From Campylobacter sp. 19-13652 (GTDB lineage: Bacteria > Campylobacterota > Campylobacteria > Campylobacterales > Campylobacteraceae): DNA of 64,000 nucleotides. How positions within the stretch are numbered: position 1 is the stretch's first letter; every line of letters starts with the position of its first letter. The notes beneath the pieces are model-generated. The model had not been told where the DNA came from. It saw only the letters and a list, made by a program, of their open reading frames with translations, and searched no databases. The stretch spans positions 1,240,001-1,304,000 of the forward strand of contig NZ_AP024713.1 of NCBI RefSeq assembly GCF_019702925.1, given 5' to 3'. Of this stretch, positions 1 through 8,035 are shown in pieces. A program made the position numbers and the translations under genes.

Positions 1-33
1 ATTTAACTCGGTTCTAGCTAGTTTTAGCTCCAT
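1..33 (-). CDS. 5' end of a small protein, possibly HP0268/Cj0459 family (partial)
   Basis: Only the first 11 codons are inside the window, reading MELKLARTELN from an ATG at 33 on the minus strand. A good ribosome site (AAAGGTGAG) lies just upstream, so the start is convincing. The N-terminus resembles the small HP0268-type proteins of Campylobacterota, and I recall a member of that family next to nusA in C. jejuni (Cj0459c). The family call is an inference from 11 residues and position. The gene is divergent from nusA and shares its upstream region. Confidence 0.45.
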   Translation of the reverse strand, partial: MELKLARTELN

Positions 34-121
34 TGCTCACCTTTCTTTCATTTTTTGAATTTGTGAGTATAGCAAAGTGCTTATAAAAATGACATTAAAG
101 TTTTTATAATTAAGAAAAATG

Positions 122-127
122 TATAAT
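122..127 (+). promoter_or_regulatory. -10 box of the nusA promoter
   Basis: TATAAT, preceded by AT-rich DNA and placed 54 bases before the nusA ATG. Campylobacter sigma-70 promoters rely on a strong -10 and periodic T-rich upstream DNA rather than a -35 box. A second candidate (TATAAT at about 106-111) lies upstream. Confidence 0.5.
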
Positions 128-181
128 TGCACCACTTCACGATTTATTCCCCCATAAATTTATCAAGACAACGGAGCAAAA

Positions 182-1291
182 ATGGAAAAAATATCAGACA
201 TCATAGAGTCAATCGCAAACGAAAAAGGGCTAGACATAGAAAGCGTAAAAGAGCGAGTAGTACGTGCAGTCATAGGCACTGCTAGAAGAATTTATGGAGC
301 ACAAAATGTGTACGATGCGGTAGTTGACGCAAACACAAAAAACATAAAACTTTTTCAAAAAGTAGAGGTCGTAGCCCCTGATGATGAGAGGTTAGTAAGC
401 GCCCCAACTAGCGTCATAAGCCTACAAAACGCAAAAAAAGAGGACGCTAGCGCAGAGGTGGGCGATAGTCTAAGCTATGAGCTAAGTCTTGATAACCTAG
501 GCAGAACAGCAGCCAGTGCACTGCATAAGGAGCTTGAGTTTCACATTCAGCGCCTTGTGGAGGAGAAAATCTTTGAAAAATACAATCAGATGGTCGGAAA
601 TATTGTCTTTGGCTCAGTGGTAAGGGTAGATGGCGAGGAAAACACCTATATAGAAATAGAGGAAATCAGAGCCGTCCTGCCACGCAAATACCGAATAAAA
701 GGTGAAAAATTCAAAGTAGGAGACGTGGTAAAAGCGGTAATTAGAAAGGTATTTGCAGATAAGGCTCAGGGCATGAGAGTGGAGCTTAGCCGTACTTCGC
801 CAAAATTCCTAGAAGCCCTGCTAGCTGCTGAAGTCCCTGAGATAAAAGACGGCTTAGTAATAATTCACTCAAGCGCACGAATTCCAGGCGAGCGCGCCAA
901 AGTAGCACTCATGGCAACTACGCCAAATGTCGATCCAGTAGGCGCAACAGTAGGCACAAAAGGCGTGCGTATAAACGCCGTAAGCAAGGAGCTAAACGGC
1001 GAAAACATAGACGCCATCGAATACGTGAGCGAGCCAGCGCTATTTATCTCTCGCGCAATGAGTCCAGCTATAGTAAGTGCTGTAAAAATCAACGACCAGC
1101 AAGCCACAATAACCATAGCAAGCGAACAAAAAAGCAAAGCCATCGGAAAAAGTGGCATAAATATCCGCCTAGCCAGCATGCTAACAGGCTATGAAATACA
1201 AATTCACGAAATAGGCAAGGTAGCGCCAGAGGATAACAATAGTAACAACGATGGGCTAAAAGGGCTAAAGGCGCTATTTGGCGAAGAGTGA
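182..1291 (+). CDS. nusA: Transcription termination/antitermination factor NusA
   Basis: NusA binds RNA polymerase and nascent RNA, and modulates pausing, termination and rRNA antitermination. At 369 aa it has the short architecture of this phylum: an N-terminal polymerase-binding domain (about 1-120), an S1 domain starting near residue 138, and tandem KH domains with the GxxG-type loops VGTKG (about 257) and IGKSG (about 321). It ends soon after KH2, without the C-terminal acidic repeats of E. coli NusA. The ATG at 182 follows GGAGCAAAA. A hairpin directly after the stop suggests it is transcribed alone. Confidence 0.96.
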   Translation: MEKISDIIESIANEKGLDIESVKERVVRAVIGTARRIYGAQNVYDAVVDANTKNIKLFQKVEVVAPDDERLVSAPTSVISLQNAKKEDASAEVGDSLSYELSLDNLGRTAASALHKELEFHIQRLVEEKIFEKYNQMVGNIVFGSVVRVDGEENTYIEIEEIRAVLPRKYRIKGEKFKVGDVVKAVIRKVFADKAQGMRVELSRTSPKFLEALLAAEVPEIKDGLVIIHSSARIPGERAKVALMATTPNVDPVGATVGTKGVRINAVSKELNGENIDAIEYVSEPALFISRAMSPAIVSAVKINDQQATITIASEQKSKAIGKSGINIRLASMLTGYEIQIHEIGKVAPEDNNSNNDGLKGLKALFGEE

Positions 1292-1306
1292 GGATTAAAA
1301 ATTTAT

Positions 1307-1325
1307 AGGCGGATATGCTCCGCCT
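1307..1325 (+). terminator. Hairpin after nusA
   Basis: AGGCGGA and TCCGCCT pair with a 5-base loop, 16 bases after the nusA stop. The following bases (GGCTTTAAAATTT) form only a weak T-tract, so this is a probable but not strong intrinsic terminator. It also lies at the 3' end of the convergent receptor pseudogene. Confidence 0.5.
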
Positions 1326-1343
1326 GGCTTTAAAATTTAAAAC

Positions 1344-3237
1344 TTAATAGCTTAAATTTAGCTTTATATTCCTTCCAGCTTCCCAATCTATCGAGCTTAA
1401 ATCCCCTGTATATTGAGCAGCCCTTTGTGAGTGAGAGGCGTATGATTTGTTAAAGATATTATAAAACCTCAAACACTTTTAGATTTCCGCTAAGTGGCGC
1501 ATATGTAGCATAAATATCGCTTACTGAATATCTTGGCATCTCTATGCTTGCATCGCTTTCCAGCGCTTTTAGTCTTATTTGAGACAAAATAAAGCAGATT
1601 ATATACTCAGCATTAAAGGTATATTTATCACCTTGATCTCTATATCCTAGTATGCTTGGCGTGTAATATGTATTTACGCCGTTTGATAGTGTACTAGCCT
1701 CGTTTAAAAGCCTGTCTTTGTATTTGTTTTTTGATGAGTGTAGCTAGCTTCAAGCTCAAGCCTAGCTGATAATTCAAGCCCATTGACCCTTGCGCCGCCT
1801 GCATTTTTACGCATCATAAGCCCATTTGCGTCGCGGTAGGTATCATAGACTAAATTCTTATATCTATAGTGTCATAGTATTTTGCGCCTAGACTAACACC
1901 TGCTTGTTCTGACAAATGAGCCTTATACCTTAAAAGCCTAGCTCATAACTATCGCCAGTTGTGGCCTTCAAATCATCATTTGTAGCATATCAGATATTGC
2001 CCCTTACGTTTCCGCTAGCATATAGTGACTCACCCACATCTGGGGCTTTAAATACTCTTGCATAATTAGCAAAGACATTTACGCCACTACTGCCAAATTT
2101 ATAATCCAGCCCAAAAGCTGGAGTAATTGCTTTAAAATCATAATCTTTTAGTGCATTGTCACCTCCAAAGCTCCTTAGCCTACTTTTTTCAAAGCGTAAA
2201 CCAGGTCTTATGCTTAAATTTAAAATTCTAAAAGTATCCTCAATATACAATTACCCCTGTGTCTAAATGCTCCTTAAATTTAGTAACTAGCTTTGCATAA
2301 TTGTAACTATGATAATAAACCACCCCATACTTTAAAGTCTGGCTTAAATTATCAAATTTACTCTCGCCTTTTATATCAAAGCCCTTTGTGTTTACACCCC
2401 ACTTTGTGGCACCTGATTGTCTAAAATGCTCGCTCACATAGCCACTAAATACAAGCTTTAAAAGCTTACTTGGAGAGTACTTGTACTTTAGCGCATATGT
2501 TATTCTTTGATATTTAGTATCGGTTAAATTATCCGTAGCACCAAACTCCGCACGAAGTGGATAAAGTCCCTTGTAAAAACGAATATCCTACTTTTAGCAG
2601 GTAATTTATATCCCTGCCCTTTCCGCCTATACTTTTATCATTGCCAGCCTTGCCACGCTTGTAGCTTTGGTGTTTAAACCCAAAAAGCCCATCAAACCCA
2701 GCCGCATTTGCATACACTAAGCTACATTTGCTAAATCCATTATTATTACTTGCATAGCCAGTTTTTAGCTTAGCACCAAAGCTTTGTCCATCCTCCAAAA
2801 GATCTCTCGCATTAACTGTCTTAAACGCCACGCTACCCCCAAGGCTTCCTGTACTATTTACTACGCTAAGCCATCCCACATCAACATAAACAGCCTTTAT
2901 CACATCTGGATCTATTAACAAATCGGTGTTATGATGGAAGGTATTTCCGACATGTCTAGCTCCGTCTATAGTTATATTTAGCCCTCTATCACTAATGTCT
3001 CTCATATAAATTTTTTGATTTGCGCCATTTGTACCGCCCACATAAACACCAGGTATATCCCTTAAAACATCCTTAATTAGCCCAGCATTTCTTACAGCTA
3101 TCTTACTTTCATCAACCCCTCCTCATACGCTATTTGACGTTACCTCGACTTCATCAAGCCTGACATCATTAGTGGATACCAAAGTGCAAGTAAAGCATAG
3201 TACCAAAGATAGGCTAGTCTTTTTATGATTTGGCATA
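1344..3237 (-). pseudogene. Decayed TonB-dependent outer-membrane receptor (CtuA-like?)
   Basis: The minus strand carries a receptor reading frame broken many times. It starts at 3237 with a signal-peptide-like MPNHKKTSLSLVLCF, followed by a TonB-box-like region (about DVRLDEVEV). An in-frame TGA at 3125-3123 comes next. Plug-domain sequence follows (GLNITIDGARHVGN, then TGSLGGSVAFKT). Frame changes occur near 2580, 2440 and 2250, TGA at 1992-1990 and a TAA soon after, and several stops between 1740 and 1920. The C-terminus is recognisable: NKSYASHSQRAAQYTGD and WEAGRNIKLNLSY before a TAA at 1346-1344. The intact protein would have been about 630 aa. In C. jejuni the receptor gene next to exbB1-exbD1-tonB1 is ctuA (Cj0178), so a ctuA relative is plausible. 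The ligand cannot be read from the remains. Confidence 0.85.
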
Positions 3238-3254
3238 AAAACTCCTTTAATTCA

Positions 3255-3273
3255 GATAACAATTATCATAATT
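3255..3273. promoter_or_regulatory. Fur-box-like operator upstream of the receptor pseudogene
   Basis: GATAACAATTATCATAATT matches 14 of 19 positions of the classical Fur box GATAATGATAATCATTATC. It lies just upstream of the receptor start at 3237 and on the exbB side of the divergent region. It is expected to mediate iron-dependent repression; this is inferred from the motif only. Confidence 0.6.
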
Positions 3274-3376
3274 TGCAATTCTAATATTAACAAACTAAAA
3301 CAAAAATTAATAAATTTATGAATATAAATAATATAAATTATTAATATTCTCTATTAAATAAATGTTTAATATTTTT

Positions 3377-3391
3377 TGGTTATTATTCTCA
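3377..3391. promoter_or_regulatory. Fur-box-like operator upstream of exbB
   Basis: Read on the minus strand, TGAGAATAATAACCA matches 12 of 15 positions of the 7-1-7 Fur core TGATAATNATTATCA. It ends 26 bases before the exbB ATG at 3418, where a repressor would cover the promoter or start site. Confidence 0.55.
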
Positions 3392-3417
3392 ATTTAAAAA
3401 ATATAAAAAGGAATACC

Positions 3418-3840
3418 ATGGAGTTTTTAAAAGAAAATGTAGACTTTATTATCATTGCGATACTCGGCTTTATGGCGTTTTTAGTCGTATGGTTTAGCGT
3501 AGAAAGAGCACTATTTTACGCAAGGGTTGACATTAGCAAGTTTAGCCATGAGGAGATACTTGAAGAAAGCCTTAGTAAGAATTTAACCGCCCTTTACATC
3601 ATCTATTCAAATGCTCCATACATAGGACTTTTAGGCACAGTAGCTGGCATAATGATAACATTTTATGACATGGGTATGGCTGGTGGAATAGATACTAAAA
3701 GCATAATACTAGGACTATCCCTAGCCCTAAAAGCCACAGCGCTTGGACTACTTGTAGCAATACCAACGCTTATGCTTTATAATATCTTTTTAAGACGCTG
3801 CGACGTGCTAATAAATCGCTTTAAAGCTATGCAAAAATGA
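3418..3840 (+). CDS. exbB: TonB-system energiser ExbB
   Basis: ExbB forms the proton channel of the inner-membrane ExbB-ExbD-TonB motor that powers outer-membrane receptors. The 140-aa protein has the short Campylobacter layout with three membrane spans: about 8-28, 60-80 (GLLGTVAGIMITF) and 100-125 (LALKATALGLLVAIP). The second and third carry the conserved channel-lining small residues and Thr. The frame is open from 3376, but I chose the ATG at 3418 because AAAAGGAAT precedes it and MEFLKENVDF is a natural N-terminus. It overlaps exbD by 4 bases (ATGA). A Fur-like site lies upstream. Confidence 0.93.
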   Translation: MEFLKENVDFIIIAILGFMAFLVVWFSVERALFYARVDISKFSHEEILEESLSKNLTALYIIYSNAPYIGLLGTVAGIMITFYDMGMAGGIDTKSIILGLSLALKATALGLLVAIPTLMLYNIFLRRCDVLINRFKAMQK

Positions 3841-4217
3841 GACTACATAGAAAAGATGGGCTAAATGTAGTGCCCTTTATTGATATTATGCTTGTTTTGC
3901 TTGCCATTGTACTTAGCATATCGACTTTTATTGCGCAGGGCAAAATCAAGCTAGACCTACCAGAAGCCTCAAGCGCCACGCCTCAAAAAGATGAGAAAAA
4001 AATCGTAATCGCAGTGGATAAAGACAACGTCATTTACATAGATGAAAAGCCTATTAACAATGATGAGCTAGCTGATAAAATAGCCGCCATAAACCGCGAC
4101 GCAACAATCGAGCTAAAAAGCGACAAAGAGAGTAAATTTGAATATTTTGTAAAAATTGTCGACCTATTAAAGGCAAACGAGCATGAAAACTTCTATATCC
4201 AAACCTTCATCAGATAA
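3837..4217 (+). CDS. exbD: TonB-system protein ExbD
   Basis: ExbD is the single-span partner of ExbB with a periplasmic domain. The 126-aa protein has a short cytoplasmic head, then the membrane segment NVVPFIDIMLVLLAIVLS (about 10-27), with the essential proton-carrying Asp at residue 16, and a small periplasmic domain ending IQTFIR. It starts within the exbB stop (ATGA) and overlaps tonB by 35 bases, so the three genes are very likely one operon with translational coupling. Confidence 0.93.
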   Translation: MRLHRKDGLNVVPFIDIMLVLLAIVLSISTFIAQGKIKLDLPEASSATPQKDEKKIVIAVDKDNVIYIDEKPINNDELADKIAAINRDATIELKSDKESKFEYFVKIVDLLKANEHENFYIQTFIR

Positions 4218-4899
4218 ATTTGCAAACTACGTAGGCTTTATGAGTGCTTGTGTGCTAGCTGGGGTAAGCGCCTTTGTGCTACTTTATAACAATCCATTTA
4301 AAATTCGCATAAGCTCAGCACCAGCACCACTTAAAATAAGCTTAAAAACTTTCTCAAAACCCATAGAAAAAGTAGTCCCCATAGAGCCAGTTGCCAAACC
4401 TCTACCGCCAAAACCACCAAAGCCAGAGCAAGTAAAACCAAAACATAAAAAAGAACCAAAACCCATAAAACACGAGCCAAAGCCTCTACGCGAACCAAAA
4501 ATAGCGCATGAGCCAAAACCAAAACAAGAGCAAATCGCCCCTACTCCAGCCCCTGCATCCAGCACGCCTACACCTAGCGCACCCACAAAGCAAGCTACGA
4601 GGCACCTTAGCATGGCAAATTCTGCAAATGATGAGAGATTTTTACGTATCATAGCAGCCATCAAAAAGCACCAACACTACCCAAAACAGGCGCTTAAAAT
4701 GAGAAAAACAGGGATCGTTGAAGTTAGTTTCATCCTGCAAAAAGATGGCGGAGTGAGGGGTATAAAGCTGCTTAAAAGCTCAGGCGTAAACTCACTTGAT
4801 GAAGCTGCACTTAAAAGCGTGCAAAAAGCCAGCCGAGAGTTTATCCCACTTGACGATGAATACAAAATCAGCCTACCAATATCCTTTAAAATTCTTTAA
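4183..4899 (+). CDS. tonB: Energy-transducing protein TonB
   Basis: TonB carries the motor's energy to TonB-box receptors in the outer membrane. The 238-aa protein has an N-terminal membrane anchor (about 15-36), a long Pro/Lys/Glu spacer (about 60-130, with repeated EPKP-type units) and a C-terminal TonB fold (about 160-238: YPKQALKMRKTGIVEVSF, then SGVNSLDEAALKSV). It begins inside exbD. The receptor beside it is broken, so this TonB must serve receptors encoded elsewhere. That is inferred, since no intact receptor is in the window. Confidence 0.93.
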   Translation: MKTSISKPSSDKFANYVGFMSACVLAGVSAFVLLYNNPFKIRISSAPAPLKISLKTFSKPIEKVVPIEPVAKPLPPKPPKPEQVKPKHKKEPKPIKHEPKPLREPKIAHEPKPKQEQIAPTPAPASSTPTPSAPTKQATRHLSMANSANDERFLRIIAAIKKHQHYPKQALKMRKTGIVEVSFILQKDGGVRGIKLLKSSGVNSLDEAALKSVQKASREFIPLDDEYKISLPISFKIL

Positions 4900-4922
4900 A
4901 GCCCTAAAGCAAAAAGGGCTTT
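4898..4922 (+). terminator. Hairpin at the tonB stop
   Basis: AAAGCCCT and AGGGCTTT pair with a 9-base loop, starting inside the tonB stop codon. No clear T-tract follows, so the terminator call is moderate. Confidence 0.45.
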
Positions 4923-5103
4923 ACTATGGCTTAAACTGCCAGTTTTTATTTTTAAGCTATCTGCACTAAATTTTAAATTGCGAAACTTTGGACTTGATTA
5001 AATTTATTTTACGTTAAGATTTTTTATTTTCGTACAAGGCTTTTGTTTTTGTCTCAAGGACTGGAGTTCTGTCACGAGGCTCTCGACGACGTACAAAGTG
5101 TTG

Positions 5104-5143
5104 CCTTTATTTAAATTTATCGTTCGATAAATTTAAATAAAGG
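5104..5143. repeat. Perfect 19-bp inverted repeat with 2-base spacer
   Basis: CCTTTATTTAAATTTATCG (5104-5122) and its exact reverse complement (5125-5143) flank only TT. This could extrude as a cruciform or bind a dimeric protein. It has no T-tract and is over 200 bases from tonB, so it is not an obvious terminator. Confidence 0.85.
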
Positions 5144-5471
5144 GCAGAACCACAGAAAATTTGTGTTTTTTAGCTTGAATTTAAATTTATTTTTTACACT
5201 ATGGCTTTGTTTATGTGTATAACTTTTATTTTTACGCCAAGGGATGGTTTTGCTTAACTCTACGGCTTTTTTGTTTTACACTAGAGGAAATTGGCTTGTT
5301 TTAAGAAGTCACTCCCTTTCCCTCTAGCAACCACCTAACCCCGACGATGTTAGAAGTGTCGCTATTTTTTAAATTTGCCTGTATCAAATTTTAAATCACG
5401 ACGTTTAAAGATTGCTCCGTATTGACTAGCTAAATACGAAGTATCGTGAGATGAATTTAAATTGTTGTGAC

Positions 5472-5520
5472 GCCATTTTTAAACTGAGCGTACATATAGT
5501 ACGTTAGTATTAAAAATGGC
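5472..5520. repeat. Long imperfect hairpin
   Basis: Two 22-base arms around a 5-base loop (ATATA) pair at 17 of 22 positions: an 11-bp outer stem (GCCATTTTTAA/TTAAAAATGGC) and a 5-bp inner stem (CGTAC/GTACG). Its plan, an AT-rich outer stem around ACTGAG, resembles the hairpin inside the repeat copy at 44454-44582. Confidence 0.7.
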
Positions 5521-5672
5521 TAGCTCATTTACTCAATGGGTGCTAGCCACAAAGTGGCGAAGCGAAGCTTTTTTAGAAAATACGCTCACCAGATGAGCTA
5601 GTTTGAAAAAGCGAAGTCAAGCCAAAGCGAAACAAGCTGGCTTTAAGACAAAATAAAGCAAAATCAAAAATT

Positions 5673-6410
5673 TTACTCCAAACTAAGCTCTTTCATATGC
5701 TCGCAAACAGCGTCCAGTCCCCTATTACACGCCACTCTATAGATATTATACGCCTTTTTCAAGTCCTTATCTACACCAAGCCCCATCTCATACATCGCGC
5801 CAATATTCGCACAGGCTCTTATATTTCCGGCATCACAAGACGATTTATAAGCTTCAAGTGCAAGAGCGTAATCTCGCCCCACAAACTCTCCCTTGCGATA
5901 AGCATTTGCAAGTAAATAGCAAGACTCAGCCCCGCCACGATTGCAGCTAGCACGGTATATCTCTATGGCTCTTTTTGGTGAGTTTGCCACACCCTGTCCT
6001 CTCTCATAAAGTTGCCCTAACCTAGCGCAGCCACTCTCCTCGCCTGCCTCACAAGCACGTTTAAAAAGCCCTACCGCATAGCTAGTCTTGCCAGCTTTTA
6101 AATACTCATCAGCTGCACCCACGCAAGCCCTATTATCACCAGTCTCGCAGCCATTTAAAAGCTGCATTAAATTTACGCTCTCATCTTTTGGCTTATCTTT
6201 GGTCGGGGTAGCGGTACCGATTTTGTTGTCATTAGTAATTTCGCTTTCATCAATAGGCTTTTTACTAGGCTTATCTGGCTTTGTGGGCTGATCTACACGT
6301 GGCAAAGCCCCTGAGTTGTCTTTACCGCTTGGAAAGCTAATAGCACACCCCGCTAAGACAAGCACAAAGGCGAGCGAGGATAATTTAGTTAAATTTATTA
6401 AAAAGTTCAT
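5673..6410 (-). CDS. Cys-rich Sel1-repeat lipoprotein
   Basis: A 245-aa secreted lipoprotein of unknown specific role. The N-terminus is a lipoprotein signal with lipobox LAGC (Cys about 22), then a Ser/Pro/Lys/Asp linker to about residue 80. At least four Sel1-like repeats follow, each with a paired-Cys pattern (RACEAGEESGCARLGQLY, then RASCNRGGAESCYLLANAY, then SSCDAGNIRACANIGAMY). This spacing is typical of the disulfide-linked Hcp-type repeats of Helicobacter and Campylobacter, so folding in the periplasm is likely. Its start overlaps the end of the RclA-like gene by 26 bases, so the two are probably co-transcribed. Confidence 0.85.
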   Translation of the reverse strand: MNFLINLTKLSSLAFVLVLAGCAISFPSGKDNSGALPRVDQPTKPDKPSKKPIDESEITNDNKIGTATPTKDKPKDESVNLMQLLNGCETGDNRACVGAADEYLKAGKTSYAVGLFKRACEAGEESGCARLGQLYERGQGVANSPKRAIEIYRASCNRGGAESCYLLANAYRKGEFVGRDYALALEAYKSSCDAGNIRACANIGAMYEMGLGVDKDLKKAYNIYRVACNRGLDAVCEHMKELSLE

Positions 6411-7725
6411 TTAGCGCCTCGCTTATACTTGGATGTGTAAATATCTGCGCTTTCATAAAATCAGCACTAGCCTTAAAGCCCATGGCAACAGCTAGTGTGT
6501 TTATGACCTCATGAGCCTGAACTGCGTGAAAGCTAGCTCCCAGTATCTCGTGTGTACTAGCGTCTACGACCGCCTTTAAAAGCCCTGTATCATGCCCTAG
6601 GATTTTTGCACCTGGTACTGCCGCCATAGGTAGGCTTATCTCGGTTGGGTTATACCCTGCTTTAATGGCTGCTTCCTTGCTTAGCCCCACCTTTGCCAAA
6701 GGCGTATCCATAAACACCACACTAGCATGCACACTCCTGTTTTTTGTGCTGCGTTTTTTACTGCCGTAAAGATGATCAAAAACTATGCGATAATCATCAA
6801 GCGAAATGTAGGTAAATAGCTCGCCGCCCTTTACATCGCCCACGGCGTAGATATTTGGCTCGCTAGTTTGCAAAAACTCATTTACTATTATATTGCCAGC
6901 ATCATCGGTGGCGATTGAGGCGTTAAACAGATCCAGCTCCTCGGTGTTTGCCTGTCTACCAGTGGCGAGCAAAAAAGCGTCCGCTTGCAGACTAAAGCTC
7001 TCTTGAGTACGTGTAAATTTCACGTTATCACCGCCTATGCTCTCTATCTGGACGCCTTCATATATGATTATGCCTTGGGCTTTAAGAGCTGCAATAACGC
7101 TCTCTCTAATATCAGCGTCCTCGTTTTTAAGCAGATTTGAGCGCGATAAAATAGTAACTTTTGAGCCAAAATTTGAATAAATTGACGCCATTTCAAGCCC
7201 AATATACCCCCCGCCAACGACCACAAGCCGCTCTGGTAGCTCGCTTAAGCTTAGAATTTGTTCGCTCGTGTAGGCTATGGTCGAGTTTATTTCAAATTTA
7301 GGCTTTGCGTCCTTTGAGCCACTATTTATGATGATATTTGGCGCACTTAAAAGCTCCTCTGTACCATCACCTAGCTTTACCTTTACGCTCTCTTTATCCT
7401 CAAAGCTAGCTACGCCGTTTATTACCTCAACGCCATTTAAATCATTCAGCATGGCATAGTTTTTTGCACGTAGAGCCGATATTAGCGCATCTTTAGCCTG
7501 CATAGCAGAGCTAAAATACGCCCTTTTATCACTATGAGCTTTTGCCGCTTCAGATAGCGTTAAAAGCTTTTTACTAGGAATGCAGCCCACATTTATACAC
7601 GTCCCACCATACATACTTGCGCTTTTTTCCACCAGCGCCACTTTCTTGCCCATGCTAGCAGCCTTTGCCGCTAGGGTCTTACCCGCCTTTCCAAAACCTA
7701 TTACAATAAGATCAAATTTTCTCAT
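6385..7725 (-). CDS. RclA-like FAD-dependent disulfide oxidoreductase
   Basis: A flavoprotein of the pyridine nucleotide-disulfide oxidoreductase family, 446 aa. It has an N-terminal FAD Rossmann motif (GFGKAGKT, about 10-17), a redox-active pair in GTCINVGCIP (Cys43 and Cys48), an NAD(P)H-binding motif GGGYIGLEMAS (about 190), FAD-site sequence YAVGDVKGG and a C-terminal dimer domain ending QIFTHPSISEALNELF. From memory, the N-terminus, the stretch FTYISLDDYRIV and the C-terminus follow E. coli RclA, a Cu(II) reductase of reactive-chlorine resistance, more closely than lipoamide dehydrogenase. No E2 or E3 partner genes are nearby. It starts in the ATGA overlap with the upstream small gene. 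Confidence 0.85.
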   Translation of the reverse strand: MRKFDLIVIGFGKAGKTLAAKAASMGKKVALVEKSASMYGGTCINVGCIPSKKLLTLSEAAKAHSDKRAYFSSAMQAKDALISALRAKNYAMLNDLNGVEVINGVASFEDKESVKVKLGDGTEELLSAPNIIINSGSKDAKPKFEINSTIAYTSEQILSLSELPERLVVVGGGYIGLEMASIYSNFGSKVTILSRSNLLKNEDADIRESVIAALKAQGIIIYEGVQIESIGGDNVKFTRTQESFSLQADAFLLATGRQANTEELDLFNASIATDDAGNIIVNEFLQTSEPNIYAVGDVKGGELFTYISLDDYRIVFDHLYGSKKRSTKNRSVHASVVFMDTPLAKVGLSKEAAIKAGYNPTEISLPMAAVPGAKILGHDTGLLKAVVDASTHEILGASFHAVQAHEVINTLAVAMGFKASADFMKAQIFTHPSISEALNELFNKFN

Positions 7726-8033
7726 TCAGTTCTCCCTATTATATAATATGTACTTTCGTTTATTAGTCTTAGTCCGAGCTTATTTTTACTAGCCCATGCT
7801 ACCGCGACATCTGCTGCCTCGTCGCCAGTCTCGCCGCTTGGTAGCTTTATTTTTAATCTAGGCTCGCTGCCACTAAGTGCGACGTACGCGCCCAGAGGCT
7901 TTAGGTGGTCATTAAGTGCTACCACGCTATCCACGCTAAGTCCGTTTGTAGCGTTAAAAACCTGCTTTAAAAGCTCTTTTGTATTCTCATCATCGTTATA
8001 CCCAAGCTGGGTCAAAAGTCCGTCAAAATTCAT
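7722..8033 (-). CDS. Small protein of unknown function downstream of prfB
   Basis: A 103-aa soluble, acidic protein that I do not recognise. It has no signal peptide, membrane span or Cys. The first half looks helical (TKELLKQVFNATNGLS) and the second half has short alternating strands. It begins 2 bases after the prfB stop, with a ribosome site inside the prfB tail (AGAGGAGAG), and its stop overlaps the RclA-like start by 4 bases. It is therefore part of the prfB operon. Confidence 0.75.
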   Translation of the reverse strand: MNFDGLLTQLGYNDDENTKELLKQVFNATNGLSVDSVVALNDHLKPLGAYVALSGSEPRLKIKLPSGETGDEAADVAVAWASKNKLGLRLINESTYYIIGRTE

Positions 8034-8035
8034 TT

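Larger units (their letters stand above)
4923..5672. other. Gene-free region with hairpins
   Basis: About 750 bases between tonB and the convergent Sel1 gene, with no supported coding sequence. It contains a near-perfect palindrome (5104-5143), a long imperfect hairpin (5472-5520) and a further 7-bp inverted repeat, GGCTAGC/GCTAGCC (5518-5524 with 5542-5548). Parts resemble other gene-free gaps in the window, for example the string ACTGAG inside a hairpin that also occurs near 44485 and 52231. Confidence 0.6.

Noticed and set aside
4284-4664. Gly/Phe-rich minus-strand frames opposite tonB
   Set aside because: They are antisense to the Pro/Lys spacer of TonB and have no ribosome site or homologous pattern.
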